Of a DNA stretch of 64,000 bases, positions 24,828-36,135 are shown in pieces. The stretch is from Panopea generosa (lineage: Eukaryota > Mollusca > Bivalvia > Adapedonta > Hiatellidae), in NCBI GenBank assembly GCA_029582155.1, contig CM055899.1, positions 53,408,353-53,472,352 of the forward strand, given 5' to 3'. The first letter of the stretch is position 1. Each line of letters begins with the position of its first letter. The notes under the pieces are model-generated. The model had not been told where the DNA came from. It worked only from the letters and a program-made list of their open reading frames with translations, and did not search any database. The position numbers and the translations under genes were made by a program.

Positions 24828-27800
24828 CTAGAATTGAAAACAGCTTAAACTGAAAGTAATAGACATGAAACATTGGGACAAACAAAACACAAGAGAAGAG
24901 ACAAAACTAATTAGCTTATATGTATGCTGATTGACAAAATCATTCGTCTTCAACTTAACACGTTGCAGCATCTAGAAATATACATAATAGAAGCAATAAA
25001 AGAAAATATGTTAGTTTATAGCTTTGTTTTCATTTTTAATCCTTTGTGGACCGCATTTAAAATTAAAACTAGCACCAAACACGATGAACATAAGCGGCGA
25101 ACGCGACAAACAAAAGCGACGAACGCAATGAACACAAGTGGCAAATGCGATGAGTAAAATAAAAATGGATTCTTATTAATGTATGTAAAACATCATATTT
25201 ACATTCTATCACCATACTCACATTCTGTATTCGTCTGCAATGGCACCTAGAATTGAAAACAGCTTAAACTGAAAGTAATAGACATGAAATATTGGGACAA
25301 ACAAAACACAAGAGAAGAGACAAAACTAATTAGCTTATATGTATGCTGATTGACAAAATCATTCGTCTTCAACTTAACATGTTGCAGCATCTAGAAATAT
25401 ACATAATAGAAGCAATAAAAGAAAATATGTTAAGTTTATAGCTTTGTTTTCATTTTTAATCCTTTGTGGACCGCGTTTAAAATTAAAACTAGCGACAAAC
25501 ACGATGAACATAAGTGGCAAATGCGATGAGTAAAATAAAAATGGATTCTTATTAATGTATGTAAAACATCATATTTACATTCTATCACCATACTCACATT
25601 CTGTATTCATCTGTAATCGCACCTAGAATTGAAAACAGCTTAAACTGAAAGTAATAGACATGAAACACATGGACAAACAAAACACAAGAGAAGAGACAAA
25701 ACTAATAAGCTTATATGTATGCTGATTGACAAAATCATTCGTCTTCAACTTAACACGTTGCAGCATCTAAAAATATACATAATAGAAGCAATAAAGGAAA
25801 AGATGTTAGTTTATAGCTTTGTTTTCATTTTTAATCCTTTATGGACCGCATTTAAAATTAAAACTAGCGACAAACACGATGAACATAAGCGGCGAACGCG
25901 ACAAACAAAAGCGACGAACGCGATGAACACAAGTGGCAAATGCGATGAGTAAAATAAAAATGGATTCTTATTAATGTATGTAAAACATCATATTTACATT
26001 CTATCACCATACTCACATTCTGTATTCGTCTGCAATGGCACCTAGAATTGAAAACAGCTTAAACTGAAAGTAATAGACATGAAACATTGGGACAAACAAA
26101 ACACAAGAGAAGAGACAAAACTAATTAGCTTATATGTATGCTGATTGACAAAATCATTCGTCTTCAACTTAACACGTTGCAGCATCTAGAAATATACATA
26201 ATAGAAGCAATAAAAGAAAATATGTTAGTTTATAGCTTTGTTTTCATTTTTAATCCTTTGTGGACCACATTTAAAATTAAAACTAGCGACAAACACGATG
26301 AACATAAGTGGCAAATGCGATGAGTAAAATAAAAATGGATTCTTATTAATGTATGTAAAACATCATATTTACATTCTATCACCATACTCACATTCTGTAT
26401 TCGTTTGCAATGGCACCTAGAATTGAAAACAGCTTAAACTGAAAGTAATAGACATGAAACACTGGGACAAACAAAACACAAGAGAAGAGACAAAACTAAT
26501 TAGCTTATATGTATGCTGATTGACAAAATCATTCGTCTTCAACTTAACACGTTGCAGCATCTAGAAATATACATAAGAGAAGCAATAAAGGAAAAGATGT
26601 TAGTTTACAGCTTTGTTTTCATTTTTAATCCTCTGTGGACAGCACTTAAAATTAAAACTAGCGACAAACACGATGAACAAAAGTGGCGAACGCGACAAAC
26701 AAAAGCGACGAACGCGATGAACACAAGTGGCAAATGCGATGAGTAAAATAAAAATGGATTCTTATTAATGTATGTAAAACATCATATTTACATTCTATCA
26801 CCATACTCACATTCTGTATTCATCTGTAATCGCACCTAGAATTGAAAACAGCTTAAACTGAAAGTAATAGACATGAAACACATGGACAAACAAAACACAA
26901 GAGAAGAGACAAAACTAATAAGCTTATATGTATGCTGATTGACAAAATCATTCGTCTTCAACTTAACACGTTGCAGCATCTAAAAATATACATAATAGAA
27001 GCAATAAAGTAAAATATGTTAGTTTATAGCTTTGTTTTCATTTTTAATCCTTTGTGGACCGCATTTAAAATTAAAACTAGCGACAAACACGATGAACATA
27101 AGCGGCGAACGCGACAAAAGCGGCAAACGCGATGAACACAAGTGGCAAATGCGATGAGTAAAATAAAAATGGATTCTTATTAATGTATGTAAAACATCAT
27201 ATTTACATTCTATCACCATACTCACATTCTGTATTCGTCTGCAATGGCACCTAGAATTGAAAACAGCTTAAACTGAAAGTAATAGACATGAAACACTGGG
27301 ACAAACAAAATACAAGAGAAGAGACAAAACTAATAAGCTTATATGTGTGCTAATTGACAGAATCATACGTCTTCAACTTAACATGTTGCAGCATGCAGAA
27401 ATATACATAAGAGAAGCAGTAAAAGAAAAGATGTTAGTTTACACTTTTGTTTTCATTTTTAATCATCGGTGGACCCATTTAAAATTAAAACTAGCGACAA
27501 ACACAATGAACATAAGCGGCGAATGCGACGAACAAAAGCAACAAACGCAATGAACACAAGTGGCAAATGCAATGAGTAAAATAAAAATGGATTCTTATTA
27601 ATGTACGTAAAACATCGTATTTACATTCTATCACCATACTCACATTCTGTATTCATCTGTAATCACACCTAGAATTGAAAACAGCTTAAACTGAAAGTAA
27701 CAGACATGAAACACTGGGACAAACAAAACACAAGAGAAGAGACAAAACTAATTAGCTTATATGTGTGCTGATTGACAGAATCGTCTTCAACTTAACATCA

Positions 27801-27858
27801 TGCATCATGCAGAAATATACATAAGAGAAGCAATAAAAGAAAAGAGGTTAGTTTATAC

Positions 27859-27899
27859 CTTTGTTTTCATTTTTAATCATCTGTGGCCCGCATTTAATA
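27859..27899 (-). other. Edge copy of micro-exon E2 (41 bp) with good donor
   Basis: Acceptor TTTTTCCTTAGTCTTAG and donor AACAAAG then GTATAAAC. It reads KCGPQMIKNENK in the open frame. It is the diverged edge version of the repeated E2 segment and has the best splice signals of that type. Confidence 0.45.
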
Positions 27900-28038
27900 C
27901 TAAGACTAAGGAAAAACACGACGAAAACAAAGGGTGACGCGATGAAAATAAGCAGCGAAAGCGATGAACACAAGTAGCAAACGCAATGGGTAAAATAAAA
28001 ATGAACTGGAATTAACGTATGAAAAATGTTATACTTAC

Positions 28039-28081
28039 ATTCATTCCTTGTGCATTTCGAATTAAATTTAGTGGCAAACAC
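28039..28081 (-). other. Edge micro-exon-like segment (43 bp)
   Basis: Acceptor GACAGTTGTTACAG and donor GGAATGAAT then GTAAGTATAAC. The open frame reads VFATKFNSKCTRNE. KFNSKCTRNE aligns with FNFKCGPQR of E2. Joined simply to the segment at 28142-28201 the frame would hit a stop, so the reading frame is unresolved. Confidence 0.4.
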
Positions 28082-28141
28082 CTGTAACAACTGTCAGTAA
28101 ACATTAGAAATAAAACCATAATTAATGTGAGAAAAATATAC

Positions 28142-28201
28142 CTACATCTGTGGTGTTGGTTTTTGTCGTGTTCTTTCTATTTTCTGCGACAGATTCTTCA
28201 A
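28142..28201 (-). other. Candidate exon upstream of the 419-bp array (60 bp)
   Basis: Acceptor TTACTGATTTTAGTTTCAG preceded by about 170 bp of pyrimidines, and donor ACAGATGTAG then GTATAT. Phase 1 at both ends, 60 bp. It reads EESVAENRKNTTKTNTTDV. The EES start and symmetric phase echo the candidate exon at 14813-14995. No domain recognised. Confidence 0.4.
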
Positions 28202-28249
28202 CTGAAACTAAAATCAGTAAAGAAAGTTAATAAGCTAAAAAATGAGAAG

Positions 28250-28420
28250 ATGCTGATGAAGAAGAAGAGAAGAAACAACAATAGAAGAAGAAGAGAAGCA
28301 GATACAGATGATAAAGAAGGGAAAGAAACAGAAGAAACAGACGAAGAAGAAGAAGAAGCAAACAAAGATGAAAATGAAGAAGCAGCAGAAGAAGAATAAG
28401 AAAAAGGAGAAGCAGAAGAA
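28250..28420. repeat. Imperfect GAA-rich purine tract
   Basis: The plus strand is a run of GAAGAAGAA-type sequence, interrupted. The plus-strand open frame over it (ending in acidic EEAAEEE) and the minus-strand Ser/Leu/Phe frame are both products of the repeat. On the minus strand it forms a long polypyrimidine tract just upstream of the acceptor at 28202. Confidence 0.8.
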
Positions 28421-28421
28421 C

Positions 28422-29588
28422 TATACTCAGCAAAAAAAGAAACTTTACTATCTTTAAAGTTCAATTACTTTTTTTATTTCTACAAATTTAACTTATATGT
28501 ATGTATAAAAATGTTCATTTTATGTCAGTCTGTTTGTCTAATTTATAACTTGTTTATTTAAACACATGTGATAATCATCCAGCTGTAAAAAAAATCTGTT
28601 TTGCATGATTTACATATGTCAGAATCCACCAAGTAGATACACAAATTTCCATTACATAAACAGACACACTATTAACCAAACAATTGAAATCACATCAGAA
28701 TTTTGTTTCACAATGATGCATCACTAAGTAAAGTCTTAAACAAGGGGGCCATGGTATCTCTTGTATCGCTCACCTTTAGTTATGTCCTCTGGTGGGCATG
28801 TATTTAAATGTATCGAGTTTATTTTAGCTTTTTTGGCAGAAAGTCGCACACTGATCATTTGTACAAAATTATTTTAATATCTGACTACCGATTTTAATAC
28901 AAGATTTTGAAGGTTTTGTCCTTTACGTTGCCATGGCAAACAGAGTTTCATATGGATAAAGTTTGTTTTAGCTTACTTTATCCAATCCAATCCAAGGATC
29001 AATTGACTGGTGTTTGATTTAAATCAGATAAGAGGATTCAAAGATGATGCTGTTTGGAACAATTGTTTATGGATGGACGCACATACGTATGGATGGAAGA
29101 CCAACAAAGAATTAACACAATATCTCACACTGATCCTTTAAAAGTAATAGAAAATGCATTAAAAATGGAATTCACCCTATAATGGCATTTTGTACAGAAA
29201 TGGTATTGTAGTGTTAATGTTCTAGCTCCACAAGACAGTCCTAACCCCACAATGGCAGTCGCTCATCCCTTAAAGTAATGTGGGCATGTACAGACAGCTG
29301 TACAATGAATGGTGATCCCAAAAAGCTCACATTGAGTCTTCAGCTTTTTAGCAGCAACAAAAATAAATTTCTTTTAAGTTAAAAAACATTATATATTGAT
29401 TATGCCCCTTGTCCACTTTATCATTAATTTACGGGTACAAAACAACACTTAAAATGTTCAATGGAAACACAGATTTGTTGAAAAATTATCAGCTGACACA
29501 ACAATATCAATAACATTGCAATGTTTGGAAAAGAATGTTTAAAATCACCAATTTATGGAGAGTAAAGTTTCTTTTTTTGCTGAGTATA
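28422..29588. mobile_element. 1.17-kb TIR element
   Basis: A perfect 28-bp inverted repeat bounds the segment: 28422-28449 begins TATACTCAGCAAAAAAAGAA, and 29561-29588 is its reverse complement. TA lies at both outer ends, as expected for Tc1/mariner-type insertion. No transposase frame is present. The interior contains an unrelated dispersed repeat (28738-29365). The terminal TACTC...AAAAGAAA resembles the element at 15507-16149. Confidence 0.7.
28738..29365 (+). repeat. Dispersed bivalve-type repeat nested in the TIR element
   Basis: It begins AACAAGGGGGCCATGGTATC...TGTATCGCTCACC, has GGATGGACGCACATACG in the middle, and ends near AAAAGCTCACATTGAGTC. I recognise this layout as a common bivalve repeat whose 3' end is normally GAGCTAAAA; here that end is degenerate. 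Confidence 0.5.
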
Positions 29589-29639
29589 TATATGTAGTTT
29601 CTCATTAAAATACAGTGTTGTCATATAGTGTAAATAGTT

Positions 29640-30290
29640 AAATACATAAACACATGTCGATAGCTGATACACTAACATGAACATGGTTTATACACGCACA
29701 CACATATATACATAAACACATGTCGATAGTTGATACACTAACATGAACATGGTTCACACACGCACACACATATATACATAAACAAATGGCGATAGCTGAT
29801 TAACTAACATGAAAATGATTCATATACACACACACATACATACATACATACATACATACATACATACATAAACACATGGTGATAGTTGATTAACTAACAT
29901 GAACATGGTTCATACACATACACACACACACACACATATACATACATAAACAAATGGTGATAGTTGATTAACTAACATGAAAATGATTCATATACACACA
30001 TACATACATACATAAATACATAAACACATGGTGATAGTTGATTAACTAACATGAACATAGTTCACACACATACACACACACACACACACACAGAAACACA
30101 TGGCGATAGTTGATTAACTAACATGAGCATGGTTCATACACACACACACACACAAACACATGGTGTTAGTTGATTAACTAACATGAACGTAGTGAATGCA
30201 TGCACACACATACATACATAAACACATGGTGATAGTTGATTAACTAACATGGACATGGTTCATACACATACATACATAAACGCACGTACA
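29640..30290. repeat. Tandem repeat with variable microsatellite linkers
   Basis: Nine copies of GATAGTTGATTAACTAACATG-type sequence (first near 29658, last near 30233) are separated by ACAC/ATAC runs of different lengths, giving units of about 60-90 bp. Confidence 0.9.
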
Positions 30291-31227
30291 CCACCACATT
30301 TATTCACGCTAACTACCGACATTTCAATATACATATCAATTAGATTTTAGTTATATTCATATTGTATTCATAAACTTTTATACACTAGGTGTCCAAGGGC
30401 TACAAAGTTGACCCTGCCAAAACAGACCTGTGATGAAACGATGTCTTATTATTTTGAACATTTATGGCACGTTACAAGACACAATTATGTTTACCTAAAT
30501 TTTTACCTTTAACCTCTTAATTTAACATTGACCTTTGAGCATGTAATTACAAAATCCATTATGAACGAGTAAGTTATAGCTCAGACAAAATCAGATGGAT
30601 GGATGATCGGACACTAGCACATGAACTGCCGTGGTGAGCTCGGCAAAAATCAGTTTTTTAAGGATAAACATATTTATCTATTTGCTTAATTTAATAATTT
30701 TTAGTTAATTATTTGATTAGTTATTAGATGATTAATAAACTTTTAACAGATTTGATCTGTAGATGTAACGTTTATGAATATATTTGCATGTAAGTTTATG
30801 GTAAATAGGGTATATTAATAAACAATAACTGTTGACGAGCAGCATTTACTCAACTGTTCTAGCCTTAAACCAGAACAGTGTTTAACCAATATACAACATC
30901 AGAAAAAAACAGTATGTGTGGTGGAGGTGAGGAAGGGGACAGCTCTTAAGTTAAAATGGCACAGAGTATTTTCAAAAAAGTGGGAGAGGCCTCTTACAGA
31001 AAAGAAGGTTGGGTACTTAGGCAGGTACCAAAGCATAAACAAGGCTAAATATTTTAATACATAACGAGAAATGTATCTGGTAAGTGTCACAATCATGCCC
31101 TTCAAATGGTCTGTGAAAATAGCGATATATTTTATAATAGGTAGGGATTTAAATGTATCCATGAATACCTAGAGTAGTGGGCTGGTGTTTTAGACTTAAC
31201 ACGCCATTTCATGTTTTTTTTTTTACA
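30291..31227. other. Unique AT-rich stretch, no gene seen
   Basis: About 940 bp. The minus-strand open frame at 30899-31162 (87 codons) has no motif or splice context that supports a gene. Confidence 0.5.
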
Positions 31228-31395
31228 ATAAAGTGTGACCTTGACCTTTGTGTGACCTTGAGCTTTACATATGATGTGAAGGTCTAGGTATTTCTGCAGG
31301 TAAATGCAGGTGACACATCATCATGATAAGTAACACTTATGTATTTTTAAGATATTTTAAAATTCCTCCATGTAAGACAAAGTTAGGCGGTGAAT
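31228..31395 (+). repeat. TGACCTTGACC-type dispersed repeat fragment
   Basis: Starts AAGTGTGACCTTGACC, repeats TGTGACCTTGAGC, then GGTGACACATCATCATGATAAG and CCTCCATGTAAGACAAAGTTA. Similar sequence is present twice at 46057-46330, so this is a dispersed family. Confidence 0.7.
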
Positions 31396-32153
31396 CTTTA
31401 TTTACCCTCGTAATTTTGGAGAGCACGAACAGATGATTAAAAATAAACTGATGATTAGTTTAAAGCTGTATGAATGATATATGATGAATGAGTAGTGATA
31501 TAAAATGATTATATACATATTTTCTAATTTAATTAATTACATTAATTTTGATGGTTACCTTTTCTACTTATTATGTTAAATAATTAAAATTAATTTTAGT
31601 TTGATAAACTTTGTACAAGATTTATTGACCTGTTTGTTGATCACATTTGATGTTTATCTTTTCTCCTTATCATGTTAAATGATAAAAATAAATTCTAGTT
31701 TGATAATCTTTGTACAAGATTTATTGAGTACAGTAGAGTATATCATCCTGTTATACAATAAAATTTTATTGGTTTACTTATTAATGAGTGTAATTTATAA
31801 ATAGTCTTGCGTAATTCTATATTGAATGCTAATGACACTAATAACGTCATATGACATTCCCTATCACCATTATGCAGTAGTGTTTACTGATATTGGTAAA
31901 CCATATAACTCTATACGTAAGTATATTGCTATTTATATACAATGTATGTATATAATTAAAGTACACTTTTAAATATCGACTCAGCCCAGATAAAGTGGAC
32001 ATTTAGGTTGCACGGAGGGTCAAAATTAAACATATTCAAATGGTTAAATCAGGTTTATATATGTGTTGAGGCAACCCTTATGCATATTTGCCTGAAATGA
32101 TTTCCATGTTTCTGATGTCATTAAAAAGTCAGACAAATACAACCACCGATGAG
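31396..32153. other. AT-rich stretch with a short duplication
   Basis: TTTGTACAAGATTTATTGA with upstream TTTTAGTTTGATAA occurs at about 31595-31630 and again at 31695-31726, a ~100-bp direct duplication. No gene seen. Confidence 0.5.
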
Positions 32154-34575
32154 GGCCTACGGACTATACATGAATAAGCATAAAGCATATACTTTAAAGT
32201 GTTAAAGGGCCTTTATAAGCATGTTTTTGTCATAGAAACTTTGAACAATATCATGATAATACAATTTTATGAAAAAAGAAGTAAATGTTTAAGGATCAGT
32301 ATGATTTTTCACATTATGCATTACATGTACCTGAAATTAATTTTAAGGACATATTTTCCATTTAGCATTCTGGTGGAATGAAAAGCTTTTATAAATAATT
32401 TCTCCCATGTAGTAAATTATAACGGTGCTATAAGTCAAACCCAAAAGTATTGTTTTGAATTTTTGAACGCTGTAATAACAACATGAACAAGACATTGTTT
32501 ACTAATTCAGGCCTACGGACTATACAGATATATATATGTTTTAAAAAACTAATCTGCAGTGTCCATTTAAAGATAATTATGTTAATACATATTTTTTACG
32601 ATCAATTAAGATTACTTTATCAAAATACAACAAGAAAAATTTACATTTTGTATCATTTTTTTCAATATTTTTTTAAATATTGAAGAAAAAAGTAGAAAAG
32701 TGCTATATTTTGACAAATTCTTTAGCAAAATGCTGTTAACACTTCCATATTGTTGTAAGTATCTGGAAATTTCATTGCAGAAAGTAAATAAAACAATATG
32801 ATTTTCATAAGAGAGACATACACTAATGTTGTGACATGTTATTTATATAAAGTAGAGCAGGCCTATGGACTATACACATACCTAGTAAACATTTCTTAGA
32901 ACTACCATATCTTTCATATGCTCCCATGTATATCCCAGTTATTGTAATATTTTCTGTGTGGCTTCCTGTTGTAGAGGTTTTTGATAGTCTTTCAGTAATT
33001 TTGTGTCACAGGTGGAACATTATTCTAAGGCAATTTGTTTGTCATGAACACTTACTGGACAGAGTGTCAGGTCAGACAGCGTCTTCTTGTCAGTATTTAT
33101 TACAGTGTACATTTTGCCAAAATGTTTTCTTATTTAGGATGTCAATGATTTGTTTTCAAGGCTATGTTGCAACAAATTTGACAATGACATGACATCTTGA
33201 TTGTTTCAGACATAAGTCTTACTTGTTTATGTTTCAAGATTTAAAACAATGGAAACCCTATGCATTCATCTCTTTTCTGAGTTTTGTAAACTGTCCATGA
33301 CATTATATACCATGTTTCTGTATGTATATATTTCTTTGCTTCACCTATTACAGATGTATTTTCACTTCCAATATGTGTTTATGTTTTTGGAAATTCTATC
33401 ATTTTTTTCCCCAACAATGGCTGCTCTTTCTTTAGGTGTTTCTTGCAATAACGCTTTTACTCCCTTCCCTCCAAAGTATATACTCCATTTAATATCGGGT
33501 AATTTTGATGACCCAGGAGTCTTTTGTTCTTTGGCATTGTTTTTGTGTTCATTTTCTGGAGAAGTGCATTCAGTTTCCTGTGTTTGGTATCTCAGTTTTA
33601 CTCTATTATAAGTTTTTAGCTTCAACCATGGTGTTCAAAGAACAACAATACTTTTTTGCTTTTCAATGCAATGTAAGATGGTGAAAGAGTTTTCATTGTT
33701 TTTGGATTACTCTTTCTTTTTCTGACAGGTTTTCACATTGACATATATATTGTATGGGCTTGCTTTTAACTTGTTCTTCAATTATTTTTTTTTACTATTT
33801 TGGACTGTTTCTTAATTCTAGACCATTTGCACACATATTTTTTTTATTGTCAGAATCATTTTTGACATTTTGCTTATATCTCCTCATTTTCTAGCATAAC
33901 CTACCTAGTCCCCCTCTGGTCATTTATTCCGGTCCTTTTTGCAAAATAGATTTGTGTTTCATAATACTTATTTGAAATGATTGGCATATTTACTAAAATT
34001 ATAACTAGAACTTCTTTAGAAATAACTGTTATGTTCTTTGTATAGTCCGTAGCCCCTTTTACTTCATTCATGATACTTAACATTAGTTACAGCAGATATT
34101 TATTTATAACTATTCTTTTTCTATCAGCAGCATGTATACATTTTGTTTTATATGTACAAAAGTGAAATAAACACTCTTTAAACATCTAGACCAGTAGGCA
34201 AGATACGGTGTTAATTGTAATATTTACACAACACATGATAGTTTTGTCAAAAAGTTAATAATTTTTACCGACAACTAGTCTTATCACTTGTATAGGTCCA
34301 TAATCAGCTCAAATCTATTGTTTCTTAGCCAAAACGTGTTGCTTTCTTTATAAATAAGTCTGAAAACATTATATTTTTGGGGAGGGCTATGGACAATACA
34401 GGGCTATGGACAACATTGTTTTGTGCATAACATTGTCATGCTGTATGGTAACAGAAAGTGACTTTCTATGACATTAGCAAGTCATGACCTGACAATAAAA
34501 AAAGATGTCTCATTACAATAAAGTGTTACCTTATGAAAATATGGCATCATGAACTATGGGGCTACGGACTATACA
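32154..34575. repeat. Spaced copies of the motif GGCCTACGGACTATACA
   Basis: Copies: 32154-32170, 32510-32526 and 32860-32876 (C-to-T variant) on plus; 34039-34056 on minus; 34384-34400 with a partial copy at 34401 (GGGCTATGGACAA) and 34558-34575 on plus. Intervals are 356, 350, about 1180, 345 and 174 bp. Sequences between the copies do not look alike, so this is not an ordinary tandem array. Role unknown. Confidence 0.75.
33362..33625 (-). CDS. Unrecognised open frame (87 codons)
   Basis: The minus-strand frame has balanced protein-like composition (KTPGSSKLPDIKW, KERAAIVGEKND) unlike the AT-driven frames around it. Minus-strand sequence at about 33010-33190 also reads as short protein-like pieces with stops between them. 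It may be a relic of a transposon or host exon. No domain recognised, no clear start. Confidence 0.25.
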   Translation of the reverse strand: MKLKTYNRVKLRYQTQETECTSPENEHKNNAKEQKTPGSSKLPDIKWSIYFGGKGVKALLQETPKERAAIVGEKNDRISKNINTYWK

Positions 34576-34895
34576 AAAAAACGAGCCTTTTCTTATGGGT
34601 GACTGAAAAAATTTGGAATCTTTAAAGTATTACTGCTTGTATTTTGTACATGCTAACATGTCTCTTTAACAAGAAATTGGTAGTTTTTAAACATATTTAG
34701 CAGCTAAACTGTTTGGTTTCCTACTTAGAATAGTAATGGGTAAAAAACCTTAAAAGCATAACGAAGGTGTACATTTACATTTTTTAATGTAACTTCAACA
34801 ATTGTTGGTCTGTAAAAAATTACACGCACATAAATGTGTTCTCTATTTAGTAAAAGTAATTTAAACTTAAACTAGACCTATCACTGTAGTGATGA

Positions 34896-36135
34896 ATACC
34901 CCCGAACGCCGCCATGACAGAAAATGGTTAACCATTGTATGAAGTTTTATTAAATTATATCGAATAGTTTTAAAGTAATGCTCCAGACAAAAGAAATTAT
35001 TAATAAAAGAGAATGTTATGGATTGAGTTGTTTGTATTGTTAATTTTTTATGGTTTTGTTAAAATTAAAAACGGTCTTTTTAATTATTGTGCAGTGTACA
35101 AGCTTTCATGGCAATCAATAAATGTTATAGTGTTTCCAGTTATGTTGAGGGACAACAATTTTATGGATAAGAAACAAACAAGAGCACTAGGAATACAATA
35201 TTGAACCTGCTTTGCTCGAACTCAATGTATTCATCAACTTGGTTCTTTCATGAACTTTATTAAACTATTATCACTGATGGCTTTAAAAGTACTTTAAAAG
35301 TACTGCACCAGACAAGGGAAATATATCAAAGGGCAATAACTCTGTAATTAGCAATAATAGAGTTATGTTTCTTGTACACTGCACTTCCTCTCATTATATT
35401 CTACCATTGTATGAAGTTTGATGAAATTCCATCCAGTACTTTAAAAGTAATGCTCCGGACAAGGGAAATATATCAAAGGGTAATAACTCTGTAATTAGCA
35501 AGAATAGAGTTATGTTTCTTGTACACTGCACTTCCTGTCATTATATTCTACCATTGTATGAAGTTTGATGAAATTTCATCCAGTACTTTAAAAGTAATGC
35601 TCCGGACAAGGGAAATATATCAAAGGGTAATAACTCTGTAATTAGCAAGAATAGAGTTATGTTTCCTGTACACTGCACTTCCTCTCATTATATTGTATCA
35701 TTGTATGAAGCTTGATGAAATTCCATCCTGTACTTTTCAAGTTATGCTCCGGACAAGAAAAAATATCAAAGGGAAATATATCAAAGGGCAATAACTCTGT
35801 AATTAGCAAGAATAGAGTTATGTTTCCTGTACATTGCACTTCCTCTCATTATATTTTACCATTGTATGAAGCTTGATGAAATTCCATCCGGTACTTTTCA
35901 AGTTATGCTCCGGACAAGAAAAAATATCAAAGGGCAATAACTCTGTAATTAGCAAGAATAGAGTTATGTTTCTTGTACACTGCACTTCCTCTCATTATAT
36001 TCTACCATTGTATGACGTTTGATGAAATTCCATCCAGTACTTTTCAAGTTATGCTCCGGACAAGGAAAATTGCGGACAGACCGACCTCAGAGTGACTCCA
36101 GTATACCCCCTCAAAACTTCGTTTGTCGGGGGTAT
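34896..36135. mobile_element. TIR element with internal ~150-bp tandem repeats
   Basis: Bounded by ATACCCCCGA at 34896-34905 and its reverse complement at 36126-36135. The inside has about five copies of a 145-175-bp unit (GCTCCGGACAAGGGAAATAT, AGGGCAATAACTCTGTAAT, GAGTTATGTTTCTTGTACAC, CATTGTATGAAGTTTGATGA). A final CGGACAGACCGACC precedes the right end. No transposase frame. Confidence 0.7.

Larger units (their letters stand above)
22650..28000. repeat. 419/375-bp tandem array, about 13 units
   Basis: Units start (at the TGCTGATTGACA mark) near 23292, 23711, 24086, 24505, 24924, 25343, 25719, 26138, 26513, 26932, 27347 and 27765. Spacing is 419 bp, or 375 bp in three copies that lack a 44-bp CG-rich block. 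Copies at both edges are more diverged. On the minus strand every unit holds three short segments, each preceded by a TAG acceptor with a pyrimidine-rich lead. The plus-strand 77-codon frame in each unit is a by-product of the repeat and has no recognisable domain. Confidence 0.95.

Noticed and set aside
23292..26746. Repeated 77-codon plus-strand frame in the 419-bp units as a tandem gene family
   Set aside because: It has no start context, domain or splice context. The 375-bp units lose 44 bp from it without regard to frame, and splice-like signals lie on the other strand.
28127..28399. Plus-strand 90-codon acidic/basic frame
   Set aside because: It is explained by the GAA-rich purine tract, with no other support.
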